DNA of 10,000 nucleotides from Maribacter sp. (lineage in GTDB: Bacteria; Bacteroidota; Bacteroidia; Flavobacteriales; Flavobacteriaceae), in the NCBI GenBank assembly GCA_013001935.1, contig JABDKZ010000307.1, positions 1-10,000 of the forward strand. The letters are read 5' to 3'. This document shows positions 1-6,531 of this stretch, piece after piece (position 1 is the stretch's first letter; every line of letters starts with the position of its first letter). A program made the translations under genes and the position numbers. A model generated the notes under the pieces. That model was given only the letters and a program-made list of their open reading frames with translations. It did no database searches and was not told where the DNA came from.

Positions 1-128
1 ACCGTAACATCAGTTAATCCTACCGTTTGCTGTAATTCTGAAGCTGGGCTAGGTGCAGGTGTCTGTATTTGGGCTTCCACAGATAAAGAAGCCAGAGCCA
101 CACATAATAATAAGATAAATCTTTTCAT
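1..128 (-). CDS. DUF2911 family exported protein, 5' end only
   Basis: This is the first 42 codons of a gene that leaves the window on the left, read on the - strand from an ATG at 128. The product starts with a short signal peptide, MKRFILLLCVALASLSVEAQ, with a likely signal peptidase I cut at EA|Q. The mature start reads IQTPAPSPASELQQTVG followed by LTDVTV. That opening, QIQTPxPSPxxxLxQTVGLTDVTV, is what I recognise as the beginning of DUF2911 proteins, a Bacteroidota family of about 170-280 residues with no established function. A perfect TAnnTTTG -7 element lies 23 bp upstream. The T9SS-tailed gene at 218-1363 lies upstream on the same strand, 89 bp away. The family call rests on the N-terminus alone. 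Confidence 0.8.
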   Translation of the reverse strand, partial: MKRFILLLCVALASLSVEAQIQTPAPSPASELQQTVGLTDVT

Positions 129-151
129 TTTAAATTGATTTTTAGTTTTCA

Positions 152-159
152 CAAAGCTA
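152..159 (-). promoter_or_regulatory. Bacteroidota -7 promoter element for the DUF2911 gene
   Basis: On the - strand this reads TAGCTTTG, an exact match to the Bacteroidota primary-sigma -7 consensus TAnnTTTG. It sits 23 bp upstream of the ATG at 128. I see no clear TTTG or TTG -33 element 17-23 bp further upstream. The match therefore rests on the -7 box and its position. Confidence 0.55.
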
Positions 160-217
160 GAGATAAACCCTTGTTGCTTTTGTTAATGAATTCTTAAATA
201 AAAATGAAGATATGAAA

Positions 218-1363
218 TCAATTACTTACAAATGGCTTTGAAATAATCTTGTCACCTAGATAGAATGTGAGGTAATATACCCCTGATTTTAAACTAATTA
301 AATCTAATGCCGTGTGCTCTATTTCAGAACCTTGCTTAAAATGAACCATTTTGCCGGAGGTATCAAATACTGCTTGTGCTAAAACTCTTTTCTTCGTTGA
401 AAGCTCATATTCAAGAATGTTTGAACCATACTTTTTATAAAGCAACAAACTATCTTCTATAATATCGAGATTTGGTTCCATTTCCTCATTAGAATTTACT
501 TCATTTTCCATTTGAAGACTGTATAATAAGGGATTCAAATTAATTGCAGGGATAGTTCTTTGAAAGTGTTCAGAAGAAATAACAAATCTGTTTTGCGAAA
601 TATAAGCTATGCCCTCAGTTTGTGCGAATCCAATGTCAAACGGAAGGTTTTCCACAGTGCCACCAAAAATAGTACTGGTTGTCACACCATTAACTCTATT
701 GACAAATGGCACCAGTATGCTTGAATGCCCAAGAATTAATAATTCATTTGATAAAGGGTTAAATGATGCACCTGTAACAAGTCCGTCAACTTGGTACGTA
801 TCTAATCTTTTTGCCGTATGATTCCCTGGTTCTTTGGTAACCGAGTATGCAACTGTACCGCTGCCTAGCCATTGTTTTGTGAGTATTACCAATTGATCAT
901 TAAGTACGAATAAAGCTTCTGCATCCCAATTACTCTTGCCGCTATCTTCGAAACTATTCTGATCTTCATAAGCAAAATTTATTTTTTCTGCTGCGACATT
1001 ACCAGAACTATCAAAGTCCTGTTTAGAAATTTTATAAATGCTCAAATCTTCACGAGTCCCAAAATAATTGCCGATATCGGCAATATAAATGTAGTTTTCA
1101 TCTTGGGTAATATCTTCCCAATCAATATTTACCGCATTTGAAATGGTCACGATTCTATTAACCTGCATAGAAACCGTATCTATTTCATAAAGTTCTGGGG
1201 TATTACCTGAATCATTATGGGAAATAAGTTTACCATTATAAAATATAAGCCCTGAATTTTCCGCTAATTCGGGGGGCATCTCCCCTATTTCTTCTACACT
1301 TACCTGCGAAATTAACAAGTAAGGCAATAGTGCAAAGACCATATGTAAAAACCGTAATTTCAT
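218..1363 (-). CDS. Exported beta-propeller-like protein with T9SS type A sorting domain
   Basis: This 381-residue protein is predicted to leave the cell through the type IX secretion system. It begins with a signal peptide (MKLRFLHMVFALLPYLLIS, then QVS). The body (about residues 22-280) has repeating short beta-strand patterns. It includes NIDWEDITQD near 80-88 followed by YIYIADIGN, and NWDAEAL near 145-151, a layout seen in Bacteroidota propeller proteins of unknown activity. An acidic linker (about 283-306) leads to a C-terminal Por-secretion tail (about 307-381) with AVFDTSGKMV, then LKSGVYYLTF and a final KPFVSN. I chose the ATG at 1363; a TTG two codons upstream (1369) adds nothing recognisable. 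The only upstream promoter-like box is CATATTTG at 1467-1474, a 7 of 8 match. The substrate or ligand is unknown. Confidence 0.8.
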   Translation of the reverse strand: MKLRFLHMVFALLPYLLISQVSVEEIGEMPPELAENSGLIFYNGKLISHNDSGNTPELYEIDTVSMQVNRIVTISNAVNIDWEDITQDENYIYIADIGNYFGTREDLSIYKISKQDFDSSGNVAAEKINFAYEDQNSFEDSGKSNWDAEALFVLNDQLVILTKQWLGSGTVAYSVTKEPGNHTAKRLDTYQVDGLVTGASFNPLSNELLILGHSSILVPFVNRVNGVTTSTIFGGTVENLPFDIGFAQTEGIAYISQNRFVISSEHFQRTIPAINLNPLLYSLQMENEVNSNEEMEPNLDIIEDSLLLYKKYGSNILEYELSTKKRVLAQAVFDTSGKMVHFKQGSEIEHTALDLISLKSGVYYLTFYLGDKIISKPFVSN

Positions 1364-1546
1364 AAGCAACTAGAGTTGGCAATGTACATAACATACATTA
1401 ATTATTGCTTAGTTTGATCAATGAATCCATAATATGCATTATCATATCGTTAAATGGTAATGTTTCCAAATATGAATGGAAATGAATTCTGCGAAAATTC
1501 AGCTATTGTTTAACTTTATTTTAATTCAATTAAACATTTTTACGTT

Positions 1547-1554
1547 TATCTTTG
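1547..1554 (+). promoter_or_regulatory. -7 promoter element for the SRPBCC-photolyase operon
   Basis: TATCTTTG exactly matches the Bacteroidota -7 consensus TAnnTTTG. It ends 14 bp before the ATG at 1569, so transcription would start near 1559-1562. This makes translation from the earlier in-frame ATG at 1476 unlikely and decides the start of the next gene. No good -33 TTTG is visible at 17-23 bp upstream. Confidence 0.6.
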
Positions 1555-1568
1555 TTGAAAATGATTTT

Positions 1569-2063
1569 ATGACATTACATCAACTGCATTCAAAACAAGT
1601 ATTGCCAATTACTGCGGATGAGGCTTGGGAGTTTTTATCCAATCCCAAGAACCTGGCGGAAATAACCCCAGACCATATGGGATTCACTATTTTGGCGGGG
1701 GCCGAAAGACCCATGTTTCCAGGTCAAATTATACAGTATAAAGTATCGCCATTTCCTGGGTATGCCACGAAATGGGTTACCGAAATTACCCATGTGCGTC
1801 AAGGTTCGTATTTTGTTGATGAACAACGTTTTGGTCCTTATTCCCTTTGGCATCATAAACACTTTATTAATCCAGTAGCTGAAGGAGTCGAAATGGAAGA
1901 TATAATCGATTTAAAATTACCTTTTGGATTTCTTGGCCAATTGGGATACCCCATGGTCAAAAAACAGCTGATTGCCGTCTTTAAATACCGAGAAAAGAAA
2001 CTTGCCGAACTATTCGGAAAAATTGAAAGTATACCAAATTCATTAGCTTTAAAAGCGATTTAG
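1569..2063 (+). CDS. SRPBCC (START/Bet v1-like) family protein
   Basis: This is a 164-residue cytosolic protein of the SRPBCC ligand-binding fold, from the group found beside photolyases and once loosely called cell-division-inhibitor-like. The N-terminus LHSKQVLPITADEAWEFLSN (residues 6-25) is the typical opening strand and helix. It is followed by NPKNLAEITP, and later by FVDEQRFGPYSLWHHKH (82-98), a hallmark of this subgroup. A long C-terminal helix spans about 125-150. The frame is open back to an ATG at 1476, but those 31 extra residues (LLFNFILIQLNIFTFIF and so on) do not look like the family. They also span a TATCTTTG promoter box, so I start at 1569. The photolyase gene starts 1 bp after the stop, so the two are surely co-expressed. 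The ligand and exact role are unknown; a link to light-stress repair is inferred from position. Confidence 0.85.
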   Translation: MTLHQLHSKQVLPITADEAWEFLSNPKNLAEITPDHMGFTILAGAERPMFPGQIIQYKVSPFPGYATKWVTEITHVRQGSYFVDEQRFGPYSLWHHKHFINPVAEGVEMEDIIDLKLPFGFLGQLGYPMVKKQLIAVFKYREKKLAELFGKIESIPNSLALKAI

Positions 2064-2064
2064 C

Positions 2065-3375
2065 ATGAAGCAGAACGTATCGATATTTTGGTTTCGGCGC
2101 GATTTACGTTTAGAAGATAATATTGGCCTTAATCATGCTTTGGAAAGTAACTCGAATGTACTGCCTATTTTCATATTTGATAAGGAAATACTCAGCCAAT
2201 TACCTAAAAATGATGCCCGTGTAACATTCATTCACAATACGGTTCAAGATCTTAGTGAGCAATTAAAACAGAATTACAATAGCTCAATCGCCATGTATTA
2301 CGGTAATCCTATTGATGTATTCAATTCCTTGACTGACAAGTATTCTATTGATGCCGTATATACCAATCATGATTATGAACCGTATGCACTTCAACGCGAT
2401 GCTGCGCTAAAAAAACTGCTATCACTCAAGAATATAGCCTTTTATACTTATAAGGATCACGTAGTTTTTGAAAAAGATGAAATCGTCAAATCTGATGGTA
2501 ATCCTTATGTAGTATATACACCCTATAAGAATAGATGGAAGGAAAAATTCAATCCTGAAATTCATTTAAGAACCGAGGATAACCTGTCAAATACTACTAA
2601 TTTTATACAAGACCCAAAGCTTCCATTCGTTTCCTTGGCACAAATGGGTTTTGTACCTTCCAAAATTGCAGTTCCCAACTATACTTGCTCCGATGCGTTT
2701 ATAGAAAACTATGAGGCCACAAGGAACTTTCCAGCAATAATAAATGGTACTTCTAGAATTGGTCCGCATTTAAGATTTGGTACTGTTTCAATCCGAAAAA
2801 TCATGAAACGCGCATTAAAGGCCAATAATGAAGTATTTTGGAATGAATTGATCTGGCGTGAATTTTTTATGCAAATCCTTTGGCACTTTCCAAAGACAGT
2901 GAGCCATGCTTTTAAACCCAAATATGATCGCATACAATGGCGGAATAATAGTGAAGATTTCGAAAAATGGAAGAACGGACAAACGGGATACCCGCTTGTT
3001 GACGCAGGTATGAGAGAGCTTAACCAAACAGGTTTTATGCACAACCGCGTGCGCATGTTGGTGGCCAGTTTTCTCTGCAAACATTTGCTGATTGATTGGC
3101 GTTGGGGAGAAGCTTACTTTGCTGGGAAACTATTGGATTTTGAATTAAGTTCTAATATTGGCAACTGGCAATGGGCAGCGGGCAGTGGAGTCGATGCCGC
3201 ACCCTATTTTAGAATATTCAATCCCATTACGCAAGTAGATAAATTCGATAAAGAAAAAGAATATATCAATAAATGGGTTCCTGATTTACAGGAACTTACT
3301 TACCCATCACAAATGGTAGATCATAAAATGGCCCGTGAACGTTGTCTAAAAGTGTATAAAGAGGCCTTGGGGTAA
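2065..3375 (+). CDS. phrB: Class I deoxyribodipyrimidine (CPD) photolyase
   Basis: This 436-residue FAD enzyme uses blue or near-UV light to split cyclobutane pyrimidine dimers in DNA. The N-terminal alpha/beta antenna domain opens with VSIFWFRRDLRLEDN (5-19). The FAD domain has TSRIGPHLRFG (229-239), ELIWREFF (261-268), GYPLVDAGMREL, MHNRVRM (325-331) and NWQWAAGSGVDAAPYFRIFN (367-386). Aligned by motif to E. coli PhrB, the electron-transfer Trp triad is intact as W292, W345 and W368. The FAD-contact Asn378 matches N364. The dimer-contact residues Trp277, Met345 and Trp384 match W264, M331 and W370. This set favours a CPD photolyase over a (6-4) photolyase or DASH cryptochrome. The antenna cofactor cannot be read from sequence. 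The length is close to the usual 430-480. It is the second gene of the run starting at 1569. Confidence 0.95.
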   Translation: MKQNVSIFWFRRDLRLEDNIGLNHALESNSNVLPIFIFDKEILSQLPKNDARVTFIHNTVQDLSEQLKQNYNSSIAMYYGNPIDVFNSLTDKYSIDAVYTNHDYEPYALQRDAALKKLLSLKNIAFYTYKDHVVFEKDEIVKSDGNPYVVYTPYKNRWKEKFNPEIHLRTEDNLSNTTNFIQDPKLPFVSLAQMGFVPSKIAVPNYTCSDAFIENYEATRNFPAIINGTSRIGPHLRFGTVSIRKIMKRALKANNEVFWNELIWREFFMQILWHFPKTVSHAFKPKYDRIQWRNNSEDFEKWKNGQTGYPLVDAGMRELNQTGFMHNRVRMLVASFLCKHLLIDWRWGEAYFAGKLLDFELSSNIGNWQWAAGSGVDAAPYFRIFNPITQVDKFDKEKEYINKWVPDLQELTYPSQMVDHKMARERCLKVYKEALG

Positions 3376-3414
3376 TCCTTTTTTATTATATTTAGGTCAA
3401 AGCTATGCGTATCC

Positions 3415-3831
3415 ATGACTCAAAATAAAACTAGACCCACAGCAGTATCTGTAACTTCTTTTTTAGACAGTGTTGACGAAATCCAAAGACAGGATAGTGT
3501 TAAGCTTGTTGACTTGATGAAAGAAATAACAGGTGAAGATCCTGTAATGTGGGGGCCTAGTATTATTGGTTTTGGAAGTTACCATTACAAATACGATTCG
3601 GGGCGTGAAGGCGATATGTTGCTTACAGGGTTTTCGCCGCGAAAACAAAATTTATCGCTGTACATAATGGCGGGGTTTTCGAATTACGGAAATTTAATGC
3701 AAAAATTAGGAAAGTACAAGACCGGTAAATCTTGCTTATACATTAAGCGACTATCAGAAATAAATATCGATGTATTAAAGGAATTAATCAAAGCCTCCTT
3801 TGATCATTACAATAATAAATATAACGACTAA
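3415..3831 (+). CDS. DUF1801 domain protein (YdhG-like)
   Basis: This 138-residue soluble protein has the DUF1801 fold, related to the YdhG and frataxin-like YjbR/CyaY-type fold group. Recognisable parts are the helical start VTSFLDSVDEIQRQDSVKL (13-31), the core MWGPSIIGFGSYHYKY (45-60), FSPRKQNLSLYI (73-84) and LGKYKTGKSCLYIKRLSEI (98-116). The last part is the typical conserved strand ending in an LxxID-like segment. No catalytic residues are known for the family and the function is not established. The gene lies 39 bp after the photolyase and 12 bp before the amidohydrolase. This suggests it is carried on the same transcript. An imperfect -7-like box (TATATTTA, 3387-3394) in the upstream gap is too weak to call a promoter. 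Confidence 0.85.
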   Translation: MTQNKTRPTAVSVTSFLDSVDEIQRQDSVKLVDLMKEITGEDPVMWGPSIIGFGSYHYKYDSGREGDMLLTGFSPRKQNLSLYIMAGFSNYGNLMQKLGKYKTGKSCLYIKRLSEINIDVLKELIKASFDHYNNKYND

Positions 3832-3843
3832 CTTAACTTTAAA

Positions 3844-5271
3844 ATGAAAAAAATACTCTTAGGGCTTTTTATACTTATGGCTATCCCAGTCAATGCCCAA
3901 AAAATGAACAACAATAAAAAAGCACTCGTCGCTTCTGTTGAAAAACATAAATCAGAACTTATAAAGATCAGTGATTCGATCTGGGCCCTAGCAGAAACAG
4001 CTTTTGAAGAACATGAGTCGGCAAAAATATTAGCCGATTATGCCGAAAAAAATGGAATGACGGTTAAACGAGGAGTCGCAGGTATACCAACGGCCTTCAC
4101 GGCCACATATGGTTCTGGCAAGCCCGTAATTAGCGTTTTGGGAGAATTTGATGCCTTGCCGGGCATATCACAAAAGGCCATGCCTACAAAAGAACCTCTC
4201 AATGCAGGTGCAGCCGGTCATGGTTGTGGTCATAACCTTTTTGGCGCGGCAAGTTTGGGAGCGGCGATTGCTACCAAAGAATTGATTGAACAAGGGAAAA
4301 TAAAAGGCACTATAAAATTTTTAGGCACGCCTTCTGAAGAGAAGTTCTTTGGTAAAATTTGGATGGTTCGAGAAGGGCTTTGGGATGAAGTTGATGTTAA
4401 CCTCAGCTGGCATCCTTCAGCAAAAATGGAGGCTGATGTTCAAAGTACGTTGGCATTGGTAGATTTCAAAGTAGAATTCTTTGGGCAGGCTGCACATGCC
4501 TCAGGTGATCCCTGGAACGGACGAAGTGCTTCTGATGCGCTAGAACTTTATACTACCGGAATCAACTATTATCGAGAACATATAAAACCAACAGTCCGCA
4601 TTCATTATCATATTCAGGATGGAGGGCAGGTGGTCAATGTAGTCCCCGATTATTCCAAATTATGGGTAAGGGTACGTGATACTAAGCGCAGTGGTATGAT
4701 GCCAGTATATGAACAAGTAAAGAAGATGGCGGAAGGTGCAGCTATTATGGCCAATGTAGATTACAAAATTTCGCTGATATCTGGAATTTATGAGGTCCTT
4801 GTGAATCGAGCAGGTGGTGAAGCTATGCAAAAGAATTTGGAACTCCTTGGTTCAATTTCCTATACGGCCGAGGAAACTACTTTTGGAAAAAAAATACAGG
4901 AAGCCACGGGCAAACCTCAGGTAGGAATGGATAGTGCCATAAATCCACTGGAAAAAACCAAAGAGCACCCGGGTGGCGGCTCTACCGATGTGGGCGACGT
5001 TAGTTGGAATGTATCCAATATTAACCTTGGCGTTACCGTAGCCCCTAAAGATACGCCGTGGCACTCGTGGGCTGTAGTAGCCTGTGGAGGGATGAGTATT
5101 GGGCATAAAGGTATGGTATATGCTGCAAAAGCACTTGGAATGACAGCGGTTGATCTGTTCGAAAATCCTAAATTAGTTGACAAAATAAAAGCTGAGTACA
5201 AAGAACGTAAAGGAAGTGAAAAATACGTACCCATTATTCCGGATGGCCCACCTCCTATTCCCGTTCGCTAA
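3844..5271 (+). CDS. Exported M20-family amidohydrolase, AbgB-like
   Basis: This 475-residue metallo-amidohydrolase belongs to peptidase family M20 (M20D group) and resembles AbgB, the p-aminobenzoyl-glutamate hydrolase subunit. A signal peptide is clear: MKKILLGLFILMAIPVNA, cut before Q19. The catalytic domain shows LGEFDALPG (99-107), AAGHGCGHNLFG (123-134, with C128 and H130), PSEEKFFG (163-170, with E165 and E166), SWHPSAKM (188-195, with H190) and HPGGGSTDVGDVSW (375-388). H407 in PWHSW completes the expected metal ligands. The dimerisation (lid) domain covers about 205-315, with GQAAHASGDPWNGRSASDAL near its start. All expected metal-site residues are present, so it should be active. 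A proline-rich tail (PIIPDGPPPIPVR) ends the protein. No AbgA or AbgT partner is in the window. The real substrate is open: N-acyl or aminoacyl amides are as likely as folate fragments. Confidence 0.88.
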   Translation: MKKILLGLFILMAIPVNAQKMNNNKKALVASVEKHKSELIKISDSIWALAETAFEEHESAKILADYAEKNGMTVKRGVAGIPTAFTATYGSGKPVISVLGEFDALPGISQKAMPTKEPLNAGAAGHGCGHNLFGAASLGAAIATKELIEQGKIKGTIKFLGTPSEEKFFGKIWMVREGLWDEVDVNLSWHPSAKMEADVQSTLALVDFKVEFFGQAAHASGDPWNGRSASDALELYTTGINYYREHIKPTVRIHYHIQDGGQVVNVVPDYSKLWVRVRDTKRSGMMPVYEQVKKMAEGAAIMANVDYKISLISGIYEVLVNRAGGEAMQKNLELLGSISYTAEETTFGKKIQEATGKPQVGMDSAINPLEKTKEHPGGGSTDVGDVSWNVSNINLGVTVAPKDTPWHSWAVVACGGMSIGHKGMVYAAKALGMTAVDLFENPKLVDKIKAEYKERKGSEKYVPIIPDGPPPIPVR

Positions 5272-5287
5272 CCAATAATGGCATTAT

Positions 5288-5719
5288 ATGGAAAAGGAAA
5301 TAATAAAAGAGTATGTAAAAGGCGATTTAACCATTCTGTGGAAACCAAAGAAATGTATCCATGCGGGTACCTGTGTAAAGACTTTGCCTAATGTTTACGA
5401 CCCTAAGGGCAAACCCTGGATAAAACCAGAACATGCGAGCATCGCAGAACTGAAGGCGCAAATAGATGAATGCCCATCGGCTGCTTTGAGTTATATTATG
5501 AAAGACAACATTAAAAATCAAGAAAACTCCTCGAGTATGACCAAAATCAATATCAAACCTAACGGACCCATATTGGTCCAAGGAACCATAGTGATCACGG
5601 ACCAAGATGGTGTGGAACATAAAAAGGAAAAAACTACGGCCTTATGTCGCTGTGGGGCCTCTGGCAACAAACCTTTTTGCGATGGGGAACACAACAGAAT
5701 TGGCTGGAAAGACAGCTAA
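5288..5719 (+). CDS. Fusion of YjdI-type (Fer4_19) and CDGSH iron-sulfur domains
   Basis: This 143-residue protein joins two small Fe-S domains. Residues 1-72 resemble E. coli YjdI (divergent 4Fe-4S mono-cluster domain). They have KKCIHAGTCVKTLPNVYD (C23, H25, C29), then KPWIKPEHA, then ECPSAALSY (C62). Residues 84-143 are a CDGSH domain with CRCGASGNKPFCDGEH (120-135), giving the 3-Cys/1-His 2Fe-2S ligands C120, C122, C131 and H135. The position after CDG is Glu where the namesake has Ser. A polar linker (KNQENSSS, about 76-83) joins them. An in-frame ATG at 5537 begins the second domain exactly where a stand-alone CDGSH protein would start. The protein is probably cytosolic and involved in electron transfer or redox sensing; the partner is unknown. 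It sits 16 bp after the amidohydrolase and 6 bp before the YhhN gene. Confidence 0.9.
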   Translation: MEKEIIKEYVKGDLTILWKPKKCIHAGTCVKTLPNVYDPKGKPWIKPEHASIAELKAQIDECPSAALSYIMKDNIKNQENSSSMTKINIKPNGPILVQGTIVITDQDGVEHKKEKTTALCRCGASGNKPFCDGEHNRIGWKDS

Positions 5720-5725
5720 TCGAAA

Positions 5726-6409
5726 ATGGTAAAGCCACAATATAAACCAAGCTTTTTTCTACCCCTTTTTATAGTCCTGGTAATTTTGGATTTGGTTACT
5801 GGAAGTTTGGCCAATGAATCTTTACGGCATTTTACCAAGCCGCTTATTCTTTTTTCCCTCTTCATATATTTCGCGGTAAATGGTAGAGGTTTAGACCGCT
5901 ATACTTATATTTTAATGCTTTTGGCATTGTTCTTCTCTTGGTTGGGTGATTCGTTTTTAATGTATGATGCGGTTTCTTCCCTCTATTTTATGTTGGGACT
6001 TCTTTCGTTCTTATTATCGCACATTATCTACAGTATAGTGTTCCTAAAACGAAGGAATAATAAAGCTTCAATTTCTTTTTGGGCGGTCTTAGCAGTATTC
6101 ATTCTTTATGGGGCAGCATTGCTCTTACTACTTAAAGACGGTCTGGGTGAATTATTAATTCCGGTAATTGTTTATGTTTCGGCTATTCTTTTGATGGCAA
6201 TCACGGCTTTTGGCAGAAAGAACATGGTAACATCCAAGAGCTTTAAATTGGTTTTTATAGGTGCGCTTTTCTTTATAGCGTCCGATAGCCTACTGGCGGT
6301 GAACAAATTTTTAAGCACTGTACCCTACGCCCATATACTTGTTATGGGCACCTATGCAACAGCCCAATTTTTAATTACTAAAGGGGTGCTAATCCAAGAG
6401 GATTCTTAA
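5726..6409 (+). CDS. YhhN-family membrane protein (lysoplasmalogenase-like)
   Basis: This 227-residue inner-membrane protein has about seven to eight hydrophobic helices. It matches the YhhN/TMEM86 family, whose studied members cleave the vinyl-ether bond of lysoplasmalogens. Family signatures are visible in order: HFTKPLILFSLF (35-46, K38), SWLGDSFLMY (71-80, D75), LGLLSFLLSHIIY (90-102, H99), a Tyr in PVIVYVSAIL (146-155), GALFFIASDSLLAVNKF (179-195, D187) and YATAQFLITKG (210-220). These charged residues inside membrane segments are the proposed active site. Length is typical (about 210-230). Whether this organism makes plasmalogens is unknown, so the true substrate may be another lysolipid. 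It is the last gene of the run beginning at 1569 and is followed by a convergent gap with inverted repeats. Confidence 0.85.
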   Translation: MVKPQYKPSFFLPLFIVLVILDLVTGSLANESLRHFTKPLILFSLFIYFAVNGRGLDRYTYILMLLALFFSWLGDSFLMYDAVSSLYFMLGLLSFLLSHIIYSIVFLKRRNNKASISFWAVLAVFILYGAALLLLLKDGLGELLIPVIVYVSAILLMAITAFGRKNMVTSKSFKLVFIGALFFIASDSLLAVNKFLSTVPYAHILVMGTYATAQFLITKGVLIQEDS

Positions 6410-6465
6410 AATAATAGTTGTAAGTAGGCATACCAAATAATGCGAACTAATTAATACAAAATCAT

Positions 6466-6486
6466 GCAATAGCGTCTGCTATTTGC
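6466..6486. terminator. Possible hairpin between convergent genes
   Basis: GCAATAGC and GCTATTTGC form an 8-bp stem with one bulged T and a GTCT loop. The hairpin lies in the middle of the 122-bp gap between the + strand YhhN gene and the - strand murA, where both transcripts need to end. There is no strong T-run after it on the + strand; on the - strand ATTTTGTATT follows. It is a weak candidate. Confidence 0.3.
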
Positions 6487-6509
6487 CAAATCCTATACTG
6501 CACCATTAA

Positions 6510-6524
6510 ATTTCAAGTTGAAAT
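6510..6524. repeat. Interrupted palindrome just past the murA stop
   Basis: ATTTCAA-G-TTGAAAT is a perfect inverted repeat with 7-base arms and a one-base centre, 7 bp past the murA stop on the - strand. As RNA it could form a 5-bp stem with a 5-base loop. It may be part of the murA 3' end or a chance palindrome. The rest of 6410-6531 holds nothing else I can name. Confidence 0.3.
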
Positions 6525-6531
6525 ATTAAGA

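Noticed and set aside
164..175. The 12-mer TAAACCCTTGTT occurs here and again at 6533-6544.
   Set aside because: A few repeated 12-mers are expected by chance in 10 kb, the second copy is inside the murA 3' end, and the flanks differ.
1364..1369. TTG at 1369 as the start of the T9SS-tailed protein.
   Set aside because: An ATG two codons later begins a normal signal peptide, so a TTG start is not needed.
2709..3084. Overlapping open frames on the - strand inside the photolyase gene (2709-3080 and 2815-3084).
   Set aside because: They are antisense to a fully conserved photolyase coding region and their translations show no recognisable domain.
3387..3394. TATATTTA as a possible -7 box before the DUF1801 gene.
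   Set aside because: It mismatches the final G and has no -33 element, so it is not enough to split the run of genes.
3834..3841. TAACTTTA as a possible -7 box before the amidohydrolase gene.
   Set aside because: It mismatches the last base of TAnnTTTG and lies only 2 bp before the ATG, too close to serve that start.
4852..5234. Two - strand open frames inside the M20 amidohydrolase gene.
   Set aside because: The + strand frame carries all family motifs through this stretch; the antisense products look like no family.
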